This document shows positions 12,635 through 23,765 of a stretch of DNA of 64,000 nucleotides, in pieces (positions within the stretch are counted from its first letter, which is position 1; every line of letters begins with the position of its first letter). The stretch lies in assembly GCA_032622095.1 (NCBI GenBank), contig CP136064.1, positions 262,115,863 through 262,179,862 on the forward strand, written 5' to 3'. A model generated the notes under the pieces. That model did no database searches and was not told where the DNA came from. It saw nothing but the letters and a program-made list of their open reading frames with translations. This DNA is from Siphonodentalium dalli. Its lineage: Eukaryota > Mollusca > Scaphopoda > Gadilida > Siphonodentaliidae. Position numbers and translations under genes: made by a program.

Positions 12635-12731
12635 GATATCACCTCAGGATGTTGTATACAAAGTTTGTTGCTTTTACCATAAAATGCACGATTCACCCTT
12701 TTTTGACACGGAGCCGCCCTACTATAATGGC
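12635..12731 (-). repeat. Repeat X, truncated inverted copy
   Basis: The reverse complement of this segment matches the start of repeat X at 1098-1190 (CGTGCATTTTATGGTAAAAG, TTTGTATACAACATCC). It ends exactly where LINE-like coding begins. Confidence 0.7.
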
Positions 12732-13319
12732 AAAGCAGAGAATAGTAAACTGCTGGTCGAGACCCATGACAGGGGAGGGGTCCGTTCTGCCCAAGAAACT
12801 ATATGATATCTTATTTCGTCTTTTGGAACACGACGGTAAACTCTTTAGACATATTAATGTTACTAAAACAATAATACACTCAGCTGGCGTGGCGTGGTCG
12901 AACCAGGCACAGTTATATATAGCCCGAAAAAGACATATCCAAAACCTTGATTGACCAGTTTACTCAGCAATGGTGGTTAGATATAGAATCGTCATCACGT
13001 GGAATATTTTACAAAGAACTGAAGACAACCCTCCACTTAGAAAACTATATTACTGATTTCTCCTTCAGTCTTGAGAAAATATTTAATAAAAATACGTACA
13101 TGCAATGATAGATTGGAAGTAGAAACAATCAGATGGGGTAAACGAGGAGCAAAAAGAGATTTATGCAGCTTATGTAATAATGAACTGGGCGATGAATATC
13201 ATTTTGTTATGAAGTGCGCCAACTTGAGGCACCTGCGGGTGAAATACATATCCGAACATTATTGGAATCTACCATTAGAAATAGTGTTACAAGCTACTGA
13301 CAAAGTCTGGTCGCGTTAA
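12732..13319 (+). pseudogene. Non-LTR retrotransposon ORF2 C-terminus (frameshifted)
   Basis: Starting with QRIVNCWSRPM, the translation follows the C-terminal part of CR1/Jockey-like LINE ORF2 proteins. One frame covers 12732-12954 (LPKKLYDILFRLLEHDGKLF). After a frameshift, another carries FTQQWWLDIESSSRGIFYKE. A further shift leads into 13071-13319, with KIRTCNDRLEVETIRWGK and a zinc-knuckle-like module (CSLCNNELGDEYHFVMKC, a C-x2-C..H..C pattern typical of this tail). It ends in TAA at 13317-13319. It appears to pick up where the fragment at 879-1097 stops. Multiple frameshifts show it is dead. Confidence 0.8.
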
Positions 13320-13752
13320 TTTGAGAAAACTAGCCCTTTATCTGAAATTAGCGTTCAAATACAGAAATAGAAATTTATAGCAGAATACATTTGTTTAATG
13401 TTATAGAAATACCAAGCCAAATTGCTGTTGTTGTAGTTGTTGTTGTTAGTATTATTACTAGTATTGCTAAAAGACATCCTCGAAAATTATAATGAAAGAA
13501 CGTATTGGATGAATATAAAAATGACGATAATGAGGACTGACGATGGACAACAGAGAGACTACCGCCATATCTATCTACCAATCTTCTATCTCCTTCTATC
13601 TTATTCTTCTTATTGTCTTCTTCTTCTTCTTTGTTGCTTCTTTTTCTCCATTGTCTGTCTTCTTTTATGTATATATTACACACTAAGCACTTTGTAAATA
13701 TTGCACATCTCGCCAGTAACATGTGAATTCATGTCTTGGAGATTAAAGCATA
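13320..13752 (+). mobile_element. Probable 3' untranslated tail of the LINE copy
   Basis: Directly downstream of the LINE stop lie low-complexity TTG and TTC-rich runs, then a conserved-looking end (TAACATGTGAATTCATGTCT, then GGAGATTAAAGCAT). A T/C-rich 3' UTR ending in a short A-rich tail fits a non-LTR element. No clear poly(A) or target-site duplication is visible, so the boundary is approximate. Confidence 0.45.
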
Positions 13753-14129
13753 GGAACGGGGTAATTGGTCACGGACTTGGACAGAGAGCCTTCGTTGGTT
13801 GATGATAGATTGCAACCACCCGTGAACCAATCTGTTTTCCAAACTTGACTAAGTTTCATTCGCTCTCCCTTCGTTACTGACTTTGAAATCCGAACATATG
13901 CACGACCATTTAAATAGCTATAATATATTTGTAGAAAATCATATAATGCACTCAAAATACCCTAACTAATACAGCAGACATGTCTGGCCCCACTTTTGCC
14001 TGTAACTTTTGTCGTAAATTTTAATGATACTTCTCTAACAGTTCTGCCTTGTCAAAAGTTCAAACAGATAAAAATGATAATTTTATGCTCAGTTTTCGAA
14101 CAATCCTCATATCATCAATAAAGTGGCTT
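13753..14129. other. Stretch without recognised feature
   Basis: No supported gene or repeat. Confidence 0.5.
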
Positions 14130-14396
14130 GGAGTCATTCCAAAGATCCTCGTGCCCTGTCAATTGAAGAGGTGACTTTGATGCTGATTCCAGAATGAGAG
14201 AAATTTTTAAAAAGCATGTAAAAATTAAAACAGTGCCCGTAACTCTATTCATAATAGCATTGTTTGTATTGTCATTGCCATTTGATTGTACTGGTATATT
14301 TGAATTACAATGCCAACTATCTGAAGTCGGGAGTCATTCCAAAGATCCTCGTGCCCTGTTAATTGAAGAAGTGGCTTTGATGCTGACTCCAGAATG
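14130..14396 (+). repeat. 67-bp coding-like direct repeat, spaced 200 bp
   Basis: 14130-14196 and 14330-14396 differ at only four positions, all transitions. Both read as SHSKDPRAL.IEEV.LML.PE in the same sense. The first runs into a stop just after the repeat; the second continues a short way to TAA in the 14194-14415 frame. This may be a duplicated exon fragment of an unrecognised gene, or a repeat that happens to be open. Confidence 0.6.
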
Positions 14397-14704
14397 CAAG
14401 CAATTGTTAATTTAAAAAACTGACTTAAACTTTTCTTGCTCATTTCATTGCACATTTATTATACCAGTAAATGCCAATGCTGAAGTTACGTCCATTCATC
14501 ATATATACCATATGATAGTATGTTTTTCATGATTTAGTTTTTGGCTAATACTTATCCCATTTAAGAACAAATATTCTTGTGCGACGGCTTAAATTCAGTG
14601 GCATCAACCATACCATTCTGATATGACATTACAGTTGCTACATATCACCCCCCAAAATGTCCCAATATTTGCGTAGAGAATGCATGTTAATTTATTACAC
14701 ATAA
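14397..14704. other. Stretch without recognised feature
   Basis: AT-rich with no supported gene. Confidence 0.5.
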
Positions 14705-15345
14705 AGTGTATAGATTGGTTGGTACACAGTGTGTGTACAAAATATACACAACACTGTGTACTAAATACTACACAATGTGTAAGTTGTTACACAGATGTAT
14801 ATAACTAAAGTACACATAATTGTGTAGTGGCTACACATATATGTGTAGAACTGTACACATATGTGTAAAATAAGGTACAGACTAACTGTGTCAACTGCTA
14901 CACAGTGTGTAGTTTATTTACACAATATACTGTGTACGATATGCTTCAAAATTGTATGGATTGTTACACAAATATGTTCAAATAAAGTACACATAAACTG
15001 TGTATAAATATTAGACAAAACATATGCTACTGCTACACACTGTGTAGATTATTTACACATTATACTGTAAACCAAATGCTACAAAAAGGTGCAGATTGCT
15101 ACATAAATATGTTTAAATAAAGTACACAGTTTTTGTGTAGTTAATGGGTACACACTTCCTACACACTTCCCGCACATAACTGTGTAACTATTTAGTACAC
15201 ACGAGTGTGTACTATGGTATGCATATATGTGTAGATATGTACACATACTAGTTTGTATAAAAAGGTCTACAGTTTCTACACATAATTGTTGGAGAGCAGA
15301 TGTTACACAGTTATTAACAACTGTGTAGCATTCCTACACAGTAGT
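14705..15345. repeat. Array of TACACA...TGTGTA short palindromes
   Basis: About 20 TACACA and 15 TGTGTA hexamers alternate through 640 bp. They often pair into perfect short inverted repeats such as CTACACATATATGTGTAG (about 14829), CTACACAGTGTGTAG (about 14896) and TACACATAATTGTGTA (14811). Spacing is irregular, about 20-60 bp, with AT-rich filler. It is neither a simple microsatellite nor a regular tandem repeat. No coding content. Confidence 0.85.
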
Positions 15346-15351
15346 TTTTTG

Positions 15352-15429
15352 AGAGTATGCATTATGTATGTCTTAACACTACTTCATGAAGACATTCTCT
15401 GAGATGTGCAATCTAGGGCCCTGCGAATA
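15352..15429. repeat. 78-bp direct repeat, copy 1
   Basis: Identical by eye to 16598-16675, in the same orientation, start to start 1,246 bp apart. It runs from AGAGTATGCATTATGTATGT to GGGCCCTGCGAATA. Confidence 0.95.
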
Positions 15430-16597
15430 GTCCCAAACAATACATACAGGTAAAGCAGGCATTAAATCCACTCATGAAATTAAAATAGCAAAATTCATGC
15501 CCAGCATCAATCACAACCCATCACACATCTGGGGCTTTTGAGACAAATGTCACTTCATGGTCACTTTTCACAGGAATATGTTAGAAACCATGTGTTTCGC
15601 ACACTAATGATTAATATTTATGAACAGTAGTGGTAAAAAAAGTAAAAAAACAAAAAACAATTTTTTTTTTTTTCAGAACATTTTAACTTTTTTCCAAAAT
15701 ATCAATAAAAAGTTTAGGGTCGGCGGGTTATTTTTAGGGTCGGTCGATGTACGGAAACAGCATCTTTTGGTTTTGGCCTTATAAACATATTAACCAGTAT
15801 TCACCCTGAACAATGGGAACATTATGAAATAGTATGTACCATTGTTGTAATATCACAGTGAACATCCTTCCCTTACTTTATGAGGACATCCCTTCCCTTA
15901 CTTTATGAGGACATTCTCCCCTTCCCTTACTTTATGAGGACATCCCTTACTTTATGAGGACATTCCCCGATATAGTGGCAATAAAATATGGTTACAAGCA
16001 TAATGCTACCAAATGTTGACATTCTAAAATAGTGATTGGCAATTTTTCAATTAATCGGGTACATTTATAACCGGTATGAAAATTATTTGGCAGTGGCATC
16101 ATCTGGTATAATTTGGAAAATTTAAATATCATCATGAACTTGAAGGGAAATTCCACCAAATTGTCATTCTTGAATCTTGCCTTCTATAACGCGACTATGA
16201 CATAGAATTGTCATTGAGGGAGCTTTTAAATTACCCGGAGTTTGAGTGAAACATCCATGCGGCAAGTATTGCTGAAAAATTCACAATTCCGAAGAATTAA
16301 TTATGTCCACCATTTATTGGAACCAAAATTATGACATGTTAATGTGAGATGATATTATCTCGGTTTCTCAACAGACATGCAAGTGAATAAAGGTTCATTG
16401 TGACTATTTCAGATTTTTTTTAATCACAATGATATTTTTTTACTAGCTAATTGCTTGATATCTACCAGCACGATTCCAAAACAGTATCAACATTGATGTC
16501 ATGAGCAACATTCTTCCCCTACTTCACAAGGACACCCCTTGAGATGAGCATAGAATGAGTGTACAAACATGACCCTACCAAATAGGGACATTCTTAA
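15430..16597. repeat. Segment between 78-bp repeats, with CTTACTTTATGAGGACAT tandem
   Basis: At 15863-15968 the motif CCCTTACTTTATGAGGACAT recurs four times with variable spacers. Related motifs (ACTTCATGAAGACATTCTCT in the 78-bp repeats, ACTTCACAAGGACA near 16510) suggest the whole 15.35-16.68 kb region derives from one diverged repeat unit. A poly-T run lies near 15661-15673. No gene is seen. Confidence 0.65.
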
Positions 16598-16675
16598 AGA
16601 GTATGCATTATGTATGTCTTAACACTACTTCATGAAGACATTCTCTGAGATGTGCAATCTAGGGCCCTGCGAATA
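16598..16675. repeat. 78-bp direct repeat, copy 2
   Basis: Second copy of 15352-15429. Identity over all 78 bases in otherwise diverged surroundings implies recent duplication or conversion. Confidence 0.95.
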
Positions 16676-16889
16676 CCAAGTTTTAGGTTGTCAGATCTAA
16701 TATTTAAAAAAATTCAAATCGAACCAAATTTCGAATACCTAGGGTTTTATTTGTGTCCGAGAACCCGTCATATTGTCGCGGTATTCAGTACAGTTCGCAG
16801 TAATATCACCAAAACTAAGAATGCAAAGCAGGAATATCGCCGTTGTTACATACGCCGATATTAATGAGATATCGGAAGCATTATAATCG

Positions 16890-17720
16890 AAACGTACTTT
16901 GAAAAATCAGTTCAAATTTGAACTTATCATGCACTTTACGTTGCTTATTTTTACATATATACATGTTGCACATCTCCAATATGTGGGTAAGAATACTCTG
17001 GAGTTTCAAATATCTACGATCAAAACGGTAGGAGAAGTTGTTTACACCATGAAGGTACCCTCATACAGAAAAAAAAATCAAAATCGAAAGGCCCATAACT
17101 CTGGGAAAGAATTTCCAATTAAACCATCCAAACTTAAGTTATCATCCCGGAACGAAAGAAAAAAGAAGAAACAATTAAATTTTCTAAGTTAAAAAGCCCA
17201 TAACTCTGATAAAAATCATCAGATCAAACTCAAATTTGAACTTGACCTGCATTTTGATATCATTGACACACAAATACGGATTTTTAAATTGATTTTGAAC
17301 AGTCCAAACTTGAGTTATCATCCAGAAACCAAAGAAAAAAAAAGGTACAATTTAATTTTCGAAAGTCGAAAAAGGTCCATATCTCTAGGAAAAATCATCG
17401 GATCAAACTAAAATTCGAGCTCAACCTGTATCTTGATATGACTGATAAACAGTAAAACGGTATTTGCAATTAAAGTATCCAAACTTGAGATATCAGTCGG
17501 AAACCGAAAAGGTGAGAAATGTTCTGTTAAAAAAAAGTTGAAAAAAGGGAAATAACTCCATAAAAGAACATCGGATCAAACCCAGAATTGCAGAGCACCT
17601 GTGTTCTTGGTTGATACATCTACATACCGGTACCAAGTTTCAATCAAATCAGATGATCATTACTGGAGCTATAACTCCGGATGCACGGACGGGACGCACG
17701 GACGGAAGGACGTAGCTGAT
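16890..17720. repeat. Array of about 175-bp degenerate units ending in ACGG-rich tail
   Basis: The CCATAACTCTG/CCATATCTCTAGG/AATAACTCCAT motif recurs at about 17091, 17196, 17374 and 17547. It is accompanied by ATCGGATCAAAC and CTTGA(G/A)(T/A)TATCA blocks, giving a period of about 175 bp apart from one short unit. The array finishes with a GGACGGGACGCACGGACGGA tail. Frames inside it (16899-17192, 17601-17786) are repeat-derived. Confidence 0.8.
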
Positions 17721-17764
17721 TACAATAGTCCCCTAAAAATAAATTTTTCAGGGAACAATAATGT

Positions 17765-18600
17765 ATTCAGATTATTTTGTGTTTGAGCCACATGGACATT
17801 AAATTGATACTCAACTGTAATTAGAATAGATACAAACTCATAATTACTTTGTTTGCGTCAACCCGTCGTAAAATTTCAGGAGAAACTATGATGTGAATAG
17901 GATTACTGCCCCTTGATCGTGATTACCGCGTTGGCGACAGCCGGTTTGTTTCCGTAATGTTGACCAGCAACGGGCCGTGGGCTATGTTGGGACTTTGTAT
18001 ATTGCATAATAAATTAATCCGAGACGGACCGCGAAATTCAGGGCAGGCGCTGATGAGAATCGAGGTATAAATTTAGTATGGTGTAATAGGACGAGCCTGA
18101 CGAATACATGTACTCACCTGGCTCTTCTGAAACAAATGTTTTCTCCATGTCCATGTCCATACATGTCTGAACAGCTTCAAGCTGGCCATGTTGTTGCCGC
18201 CTTCTCTTCATTAGTATTGAATAGGCTCACTAGCCTGTAATGTAATTTTACAGTATCGTGTAAATTGGATGCATTTAGTCATTCAGTGCAGTATATGACA
18301 ACTTTGTTTGCAGCCTTTGACATTTCAGTACAAATTAACTCTGGTTCATTTTGCTAATATGCTGAAATTTTTCATCTCGATTAATAATTTCAACAGTGTT
18401 TTGAAAATAAAATTAATCCATTTGACCATCTTATTGATAATCCTAATATGGAAATCTTACAATTTGAATATGTACAGGAAACTACTATAGATCCAGAGCT
18501 GTGAATTAACGAACAAATTGCATGACATCAGTAAAGTGTCATCAATCGTCAGGATAACACCATTGCAGAACTAAGAGGATTATTGGTGATATTAAAATGA
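17765..18600. other. Stretch without recognised feature
   Basis: No supported gene, RNA or clear repeat. Confidence 0.5.
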
Positions 18601-19182
18601 GGTTTCAAACAAGAGGTGTGCACTCGCGTGCTAGCATACCCCCACCGTGACAAATTCAACCCGCATTATCCGTAAACCCAACAAAAACAATTTAACTTTA
18701 AAGAAAAATTTGGATTAATAATATCGATATGGTGTCGCAAGAAGCTTGTTAGCATACACAAATAAAAATATCCCAAACTTTTCTAAGTCAAAATAAGTCG
18801 AAAATGAAGTGTGTAATGTCCGAGCCAACCCTGAGGCGCATCATGTAGAGAGGATGTTGTGAGAAGCATGTATACCAAAAATTATTGAAATCGGTTCATA
18901 TTTGTTAAAGTTATTAAGTCGGACATTATTTTCTATGTCAAAATAAGTCGAAAAGTAAGGCGTAACTTAAAAAAAGAAAATCGGACCGCACCGCAATTAG
19001 CATCATGCGGAGAGGCGGTCCTGATGAGATTGCATACACAAAATTATTGAAATCGGTTCATAGTTGTTTGAGGTATGAGGACGGACGGACGGACGGACGG
19101 ACACAGGGAGGGAGAAAGTGTGACGGACGAACAGACGCAGTCAATCCAGTATAACCCCATTTTCTTCTAAAGTGGGGTTATA
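18601..19182. repeat. Dispersed element: about 160-bp units, GGAC tail, terminal hairpin
   Basis: GTCAAAATAAGTCGAAAA occurs at about 18788 and 18938, and TTATTGAAATCGGTTCATA at about 18881 and 19043, indicating two units of roughly 150-162 bp. They are followed by a (GGAC)n tract (19080-19102) and a terminal hairpin: TATAACCCCA at 19150-19159 pairs with TGGGGTTATA at 19173-19182. The tract plus hairpin looks like a defined 3' end. Confidence 0.75.
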
Positions 19183-19192
19183 ATTAGGATTA

Positions 19193-19366
19193 AATATTAT
19201 TGGGACTACTGCAGACAATGGAATATTATTGGGACTACTGCAGACAATGGAATATTATTAGGACTACTGCAGACAATGGAATATTATTAGGACTACTGCA
19301 GACAATGGAATATTATTAGGACTACTGCAGACAATGGAATATTATTGGGACTACTGCAGACAATGG
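19193..19366. repeat. 29-bp tandem repeat, 6 units
   Basis: Six contiguous copies of a unit starting AATATTATT(G/A)GGACTACTGC and ending AGACAATGG. The only variation is a G/A change (G in units 1, 2 and 6; A in 3-5). There are no spacers, so it is a minisatellite and not a CRISPR array. Confidence 0.98.
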
Positions 19367-20153
19367 CTGTAGAGTCATACTGGTACAATGGGGCTAATTA
19401 ACTGAACAAAGCAGGTGTGATGTACATTGGTAGACCTAATTAGCTGGTTTGTCACTTACTGCACTTTAATCCTTATCAGGATATCATTGGATGATAATCA
19501 AATAAACTTTAGTGTTATTTTCATTGTGTTGGGTATTGAATCTAACAGAACATGCAAATAATTTACAATTGTTTCTAATAAAAATAGCCAATTATTGAAT
19601 AAGTTCCCATATAAATTCCCATATCTGCTCAATAATCAACTGGTGCTTATTTTCAAGCACAAACATGAATAATGGTGTTCTAAAACATTTATCTACATTT
19701 CGGTACATAATTTGGATCACAATTTGGGAATGCGAATTAATGTAGCACAAATATGATTTATGAGGTTACAGAGACTGGTCAAGGATAAACATTTAACAGG
19801 TATTGAGTTGGCAACACATGATCATACCATACAGCCTGGGATTTATCTTGAGAATTGAAACTGTTTTATGCCTTCTGGCATAGTACATACTCCGGCCAAT
19901 CCCGGCATAGTCATAATAATTAATATTGGAAACCAAAGTTGTATTTTATGGTGCATAGTCATGCATTTTTTTAAAATAAAGGATATTATTCTCTTTCAGA
20001 AAAGTACATATTAAACCTAATCAAACTATTATATTCAAAATAATGATTTTTAATCATATTTGTATGCTTATGAGATTTTTACACCAGTGCCTACCATATT
20101 ATCAGATACATGTACATAGTACACCGGTATAAAAATGGACTTGATGAAAGAAA
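19367..20153. other. Stretch without recognised feature
   Basis: AT-rich; no supported gene or repeat before the reverse-transcriptase fragment. Confidence 0.5.
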
Positions 20154-20590
20154 GCTGGGCCAGACAATATTAAACCAATTATTCTGAAACTCCGATACGA
20201 AATTGCCCCCCTTCTTACCAATCTTATTCAAAAGACCTTGAAGGAAGGTGTCCTCCCACAGGACTGGACAAAGGGTAATGTGGTTCCTGTTTACAAGAAG
20301 GGTGATAAAACAAACCCGGCAAATTATAGACCGATCACCCTTACTTGTATCATCTGCAAACTAACTGAGCACATCATCGCATCCAACATCACGAAGCATC
20401 TGAAAAAGAATAAGATCCTCTCTGATCTGCAGCATGGCTTCAGGGAAAGAAAATCATGTGAAACACAACTTGAGACGCCTTGCTGCATGACAGCAGACCG
20501 ATCTTATCTTACTAGACTTCAGTAAAGCCTTTGACAAGGTAAAACCATGGCAAATTGCTCTATAAACTTGAACATTACGTGAAGGAGTAA
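20154..20590 (+). pseudogene. Non-LTR retrotransposon reverse transcriptase fragment
   Basis: The frame from 20154 reads AGPDNIKP, then LKEGVLPQDWTKGNVVPVYK, KKGDKTNPANYRPITLTCII and LQHGFRERKSCETQLE. These are the standard fingers/palm blocks of LINE reverse transcriptase. Near 20480 the frame shifts (in-frame TGA). LILLDFSKAFDKV (RT motif A with its first catalytic Asp) follows in another frame, then NHGKLLYKLEHY in a third. The FADD motif, the rest of RT and the endonuclease are absent. It is a different stretch of ORF2 from the LINE pieces at 879 and 12732, so it cannot be shown to be the same element. Confidence 0.9.
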
Positions 20591-21118
20591 TGTGCCAAGA
20601 CAACCCCAGGGACATAACTTTCAACCCGGGAAGAAAACAGATAATCTCTAAGTCGCGGGGGCGCTAGATTACCACACATATCAGCGCCCATGTTGGCTAC
20701 ATCAAGATTGCGAAATACTGGACATCGAAACAGATTAGTGGACACCATGCAGTACGCATACCCGATACATGCACACGAGGAGAATCGAGAAGTAAACAGA
20801 ACGATTATGGGATTAGCGAGACGAGATACTTCGCTAGGAAAAGCTACTGAAACCTAACGCAGCGCGATGGATAGGGAGCCCCAATTAACGTACCATGAAA
20901 TGCGAACCGAGCCGGAATAATACCGTTCCTGTATTTGAACGCGGACGAATCGAGACCCGACAGACTGTTCTCAATGAGCTACAAGATGTGACCAACGACT
21001 CTCGTCGCGCTAAGAAGACAGCTAGGATCTCCAGCCGGGAACATGGATAGGAATACAAGGTAAACATTACAATCCTGTATTTCTAACAACGCTACCCCGA
21101 TGTGCAAACGAAGAAGCG
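20591..21118. other. Higher-GC stretch, origin unknown
   Basis: Base composition is more balanced than the surroundings. A 51-codon plus-strand frame (20895-21050) is open with a protein-like, basic composition (RGRIETRQTVLNELQDVTND). No family is recognised. It may be an unidentified retroelement part. Confidence 0.25.
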
Positions 21119-21290
21119 AATCAGACGACAGGAAGACGGGCTCAACCGGAACTCAACCGAGTTGGCGACAAGCAGACGACAGGAAGACGAACTCAACCGG
21201 AACTCAACCGAGTAGATGACAAACGGACACGCCCAACCTATGAAGACGGAAGAAGACCATAAACCGAGCAGACGACAGGAAGATAAACAC
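21119..21290. repeat. Imperfect tandem repeat, about 51 bp
   Basis: CAGACGACAGGAAGACG followed by CTCAACCGGAACTCAACCGA occurs twice in full (from about 21122 and 21173). A third, partial copy starts near 21270 (CAGACGACAGGAAGATAAAC). Confidence 0.8.
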
Positions 21291-21407
21291 AACTAAGAGA
21301 AACCCAGATGCCGATGATTGAACATTATTGACTTTGTTATAATTAAATAATCAAATCGTTCTGATAGTCTTAAGAGTTATATGTACCCGTATTGGCACAC
21401 CGGCATT

Positions 21408-21725
21408 GGCAGCCATCTTAGGGTTAGTTCGTCACGTTGTTACCCCCGACCTAATGAACTTATCGTACATACCAATTATCCCCATCCATGCTACATTATT
21501 TTTTTAAACCTTCCGAGAAGATGACAAAAGTAGGTTTTATATTATTTGAGAAGAAAATTAACTAAATTTGATGAATAATTGGGGCCAGGAGGTGCATTGT
21601 GTAATATTTACACTTTAATGTTCGAGTATGTGGGTTGGGATATGGATGTTAAATCATTATAGTGTAGCAGTTTATCAACGGCCGTTGTTTTATTTAAGCC
21701 ATTTGGAAGGTAATCGTGCATTCTT
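21408..21725. repeat. About 260-bp direct repeat, copy 1
   Basis: The CCTTCCGAGAAGATGACAAA block through AAGCCATTTGGAAGGTAATC aligns with 23518-23765. The opening motif TGGCAGCCATCTTAGGGTTA (about 21409) recurs at about 21768 as TGGCAGCCGTCTTGGGGTTA, hinting at a tandem unit of about 358 bp. Confidence 0.75.
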
Positions 21726-23517
21726 ACAGATTTCACAATTTCCAACCATATATCGGCCACCATTTTGGCAGCCGTCTTGGGGTTAGCAGAGGCGTTATTT
21801 CGCTAAAATCCGTTTCAGATTCTGGATCCAGATTACAGATTGGTCCCCGTACGACTTGGTTCGGCAAAAGAACAGACCACAAATTTGCAGAATCAGTAAA
21901 CGAACAGACCGTAATCCTAATTTCGTGGTAATCCGATTTGGATTCGGATTCCGATTACGGACTCAAATGTTCGTAATGTAAACAAACCGAGATTCCGCCA
22001 ACTCAGAGTTTAAAAACACAATAAAACATAAGAATCCGTCTCTTGTGTACAAATTGTTGCAGAATATAAACGATCTATATCAAAGAATTTTAAATGAGGA
22101 GACAAATTTGTTTTATTGAATGTAAACTGGGAGAATATTACTGAAATTAGCCAAATAATAACGCTATTGATAGTAACGCTGGGGGAGCACTTCGGTTGAT
22201 GGCAAATCATTGTTGATTGTCACTTTCATATGTCCATTTCATAATTCCATCCTTAAAATACCGCCCGAACGCATGTCGATTTCGAATTCGGCGGATACGT
22301 CACCATTGACCGAATTCATATGAACCTGCATGGATATGTCTTCTGCTGTGTTCGTTATTATAATGTTTCTTCTTATTCAAGAAATAGTAGGATTATATGG
22401 TATCGATGGATTATCAGATACACGTATGTACTATCATCTAGTCTTAAAGTTATACCAAACCAAACATCAATCTCACAGGTTCGCAGAATTCAATTTGCTC
22501 TCCTTGGAAATATCCAATCTGACAAACACTAAGATTGGAAAATTACCAACTTTTACTGGTTGAAAAAAATCAAACAATGAGAACAATGCCAACCTATATA
22601 TGGTGTCAAATTAATGTCCAACTAATGTTGTGTCATGCATGAAATTTCCGACTGCTGGAATGTACCAAAGATTAGTTTAGATATATTTATTTCAAATATA
22701 TGTCAAATTTAGATAACACATGATATATAACACATACATTTGTTTATACATACAAAGGAATTGGGGGACAAGTACTGACTCACTTAAGGGTACCCCCTCT
22801 CCCATATGTTATTACACTGAAAAAATAAATAATTAGTAATGGCAAAGCAACATGACTACCAAAACAAGTTGAACATATATACAGATCACTGGACACCCCC
22901 TCTCTCGAGTTAGTCATAAGTTTTTATATGTATTTATTTAAAATCGGGTTTGTTTGTTGCGTTTGTTGGCTTGTACGTATCATTATTTTAAACAGTTAGT
23001 CAAAATAATCCTGATTTTCCTCACGTATGAATGACTGCACAGCTTAGCAAATTGTACCAAAGTTCGGGGTGGGGGTCGAGACACCCAATCAACCCCTGTC
23101 GTCACGTCCCTGTTCAACTGACAAGTTTCGTGTGTTCTTCACAACATCTTCGGAATTTGATTCAGGAGGCCTAGAGCTGTCATGTTTAGATATGCTTGCC
23201 ATCATCAATAAACACACTTTAACTTGAAAAAAAGATGCGATTAAGTCGGATTGGCAGCAAATTATGTGCCGTGTATACACACACAGAAGAATAGCATGAC
23301 TTTCACAACAAACATGCACTTTATAAATATAAGATACAAATGATACTTGTGTCAAATACATGAGCCATGTTTGACGCTGGGGGAGAGTTTCGGAGACCAC
23401 GTGGATTTCAAAAACTGACCTAGAATCCGAAATTAGCTCCGCCCCCCGTAATCGGCTTTGGATTCTCAATCCGGATTTTAGCGAAATTACGGCTCAGGCC
23501 ATTTGTTAATCCATATG
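21726..23517. other. Region between direct repeats, no supported gene
   Basis: It contains short self-similar motifs (GATTCGGATTCCGATTACGG around 21930 and an ATCCGGATTTT version near 23470). It also has parts of a dispersed repeat (AACCTATATATGGTG near 22590; CGAGACACCCAATC and CGTCACGTCCCTGTTC near 23080) that recur at 44.5 and 58.6 kb. The 126-codon minus-strand frame 23089-23469 overlaps these repeats and lacks domains. Confidence 0.5.
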
Positions 23518-23765
23518 AAATGAAATTACCGTAGACACAATTGCCTCCACCCTCACTACATTAATTTCTATTTTGCCTTCCGGGAAGATGACAAAATGCG
23601 TTTTAGATTATTTTTGGTGGAAAATTCAAAATTTGATTATGTCAGGAGTTTAATTATGTAATATTTTCACTTTACTGTTCGAGTCTGTCAATCGAAACCT
23701 ATATAATAAACACTGATTAGGCCGTTGTGTTAATTACGCCATTTGACCGTTCGGTGTGCCTTATT
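23518..23765. repeat. About 260-bp direct repeat, copy 2
   Basis: Partner of 21408-21725: CCTTCCGGGAAGATGACAAA, CACTTTACTGTTCGAGT and GGCCGTTGTGTTAATTACGC appear in the same order and orientation. Confidence 0.75.

Noticed and set aside
15352-16675. 78-bp identical repeats as LTRs of a small retroelement
   Set aside because: They lack TG...CA ends, a primer-binding site and a polypurine tract, and no target-site duplication is visible.
19193-19366. Six 29-bp repeats resembling CRISPR repeat length
   Set aside because: The units are contiguous with no spacers, and the context is an animal genome.
23089-23469. 126-codon minus-strand frame
   Set aside because: It overlaps a dispersed repeat end (GTCACGTCCC) and shows no family motif.
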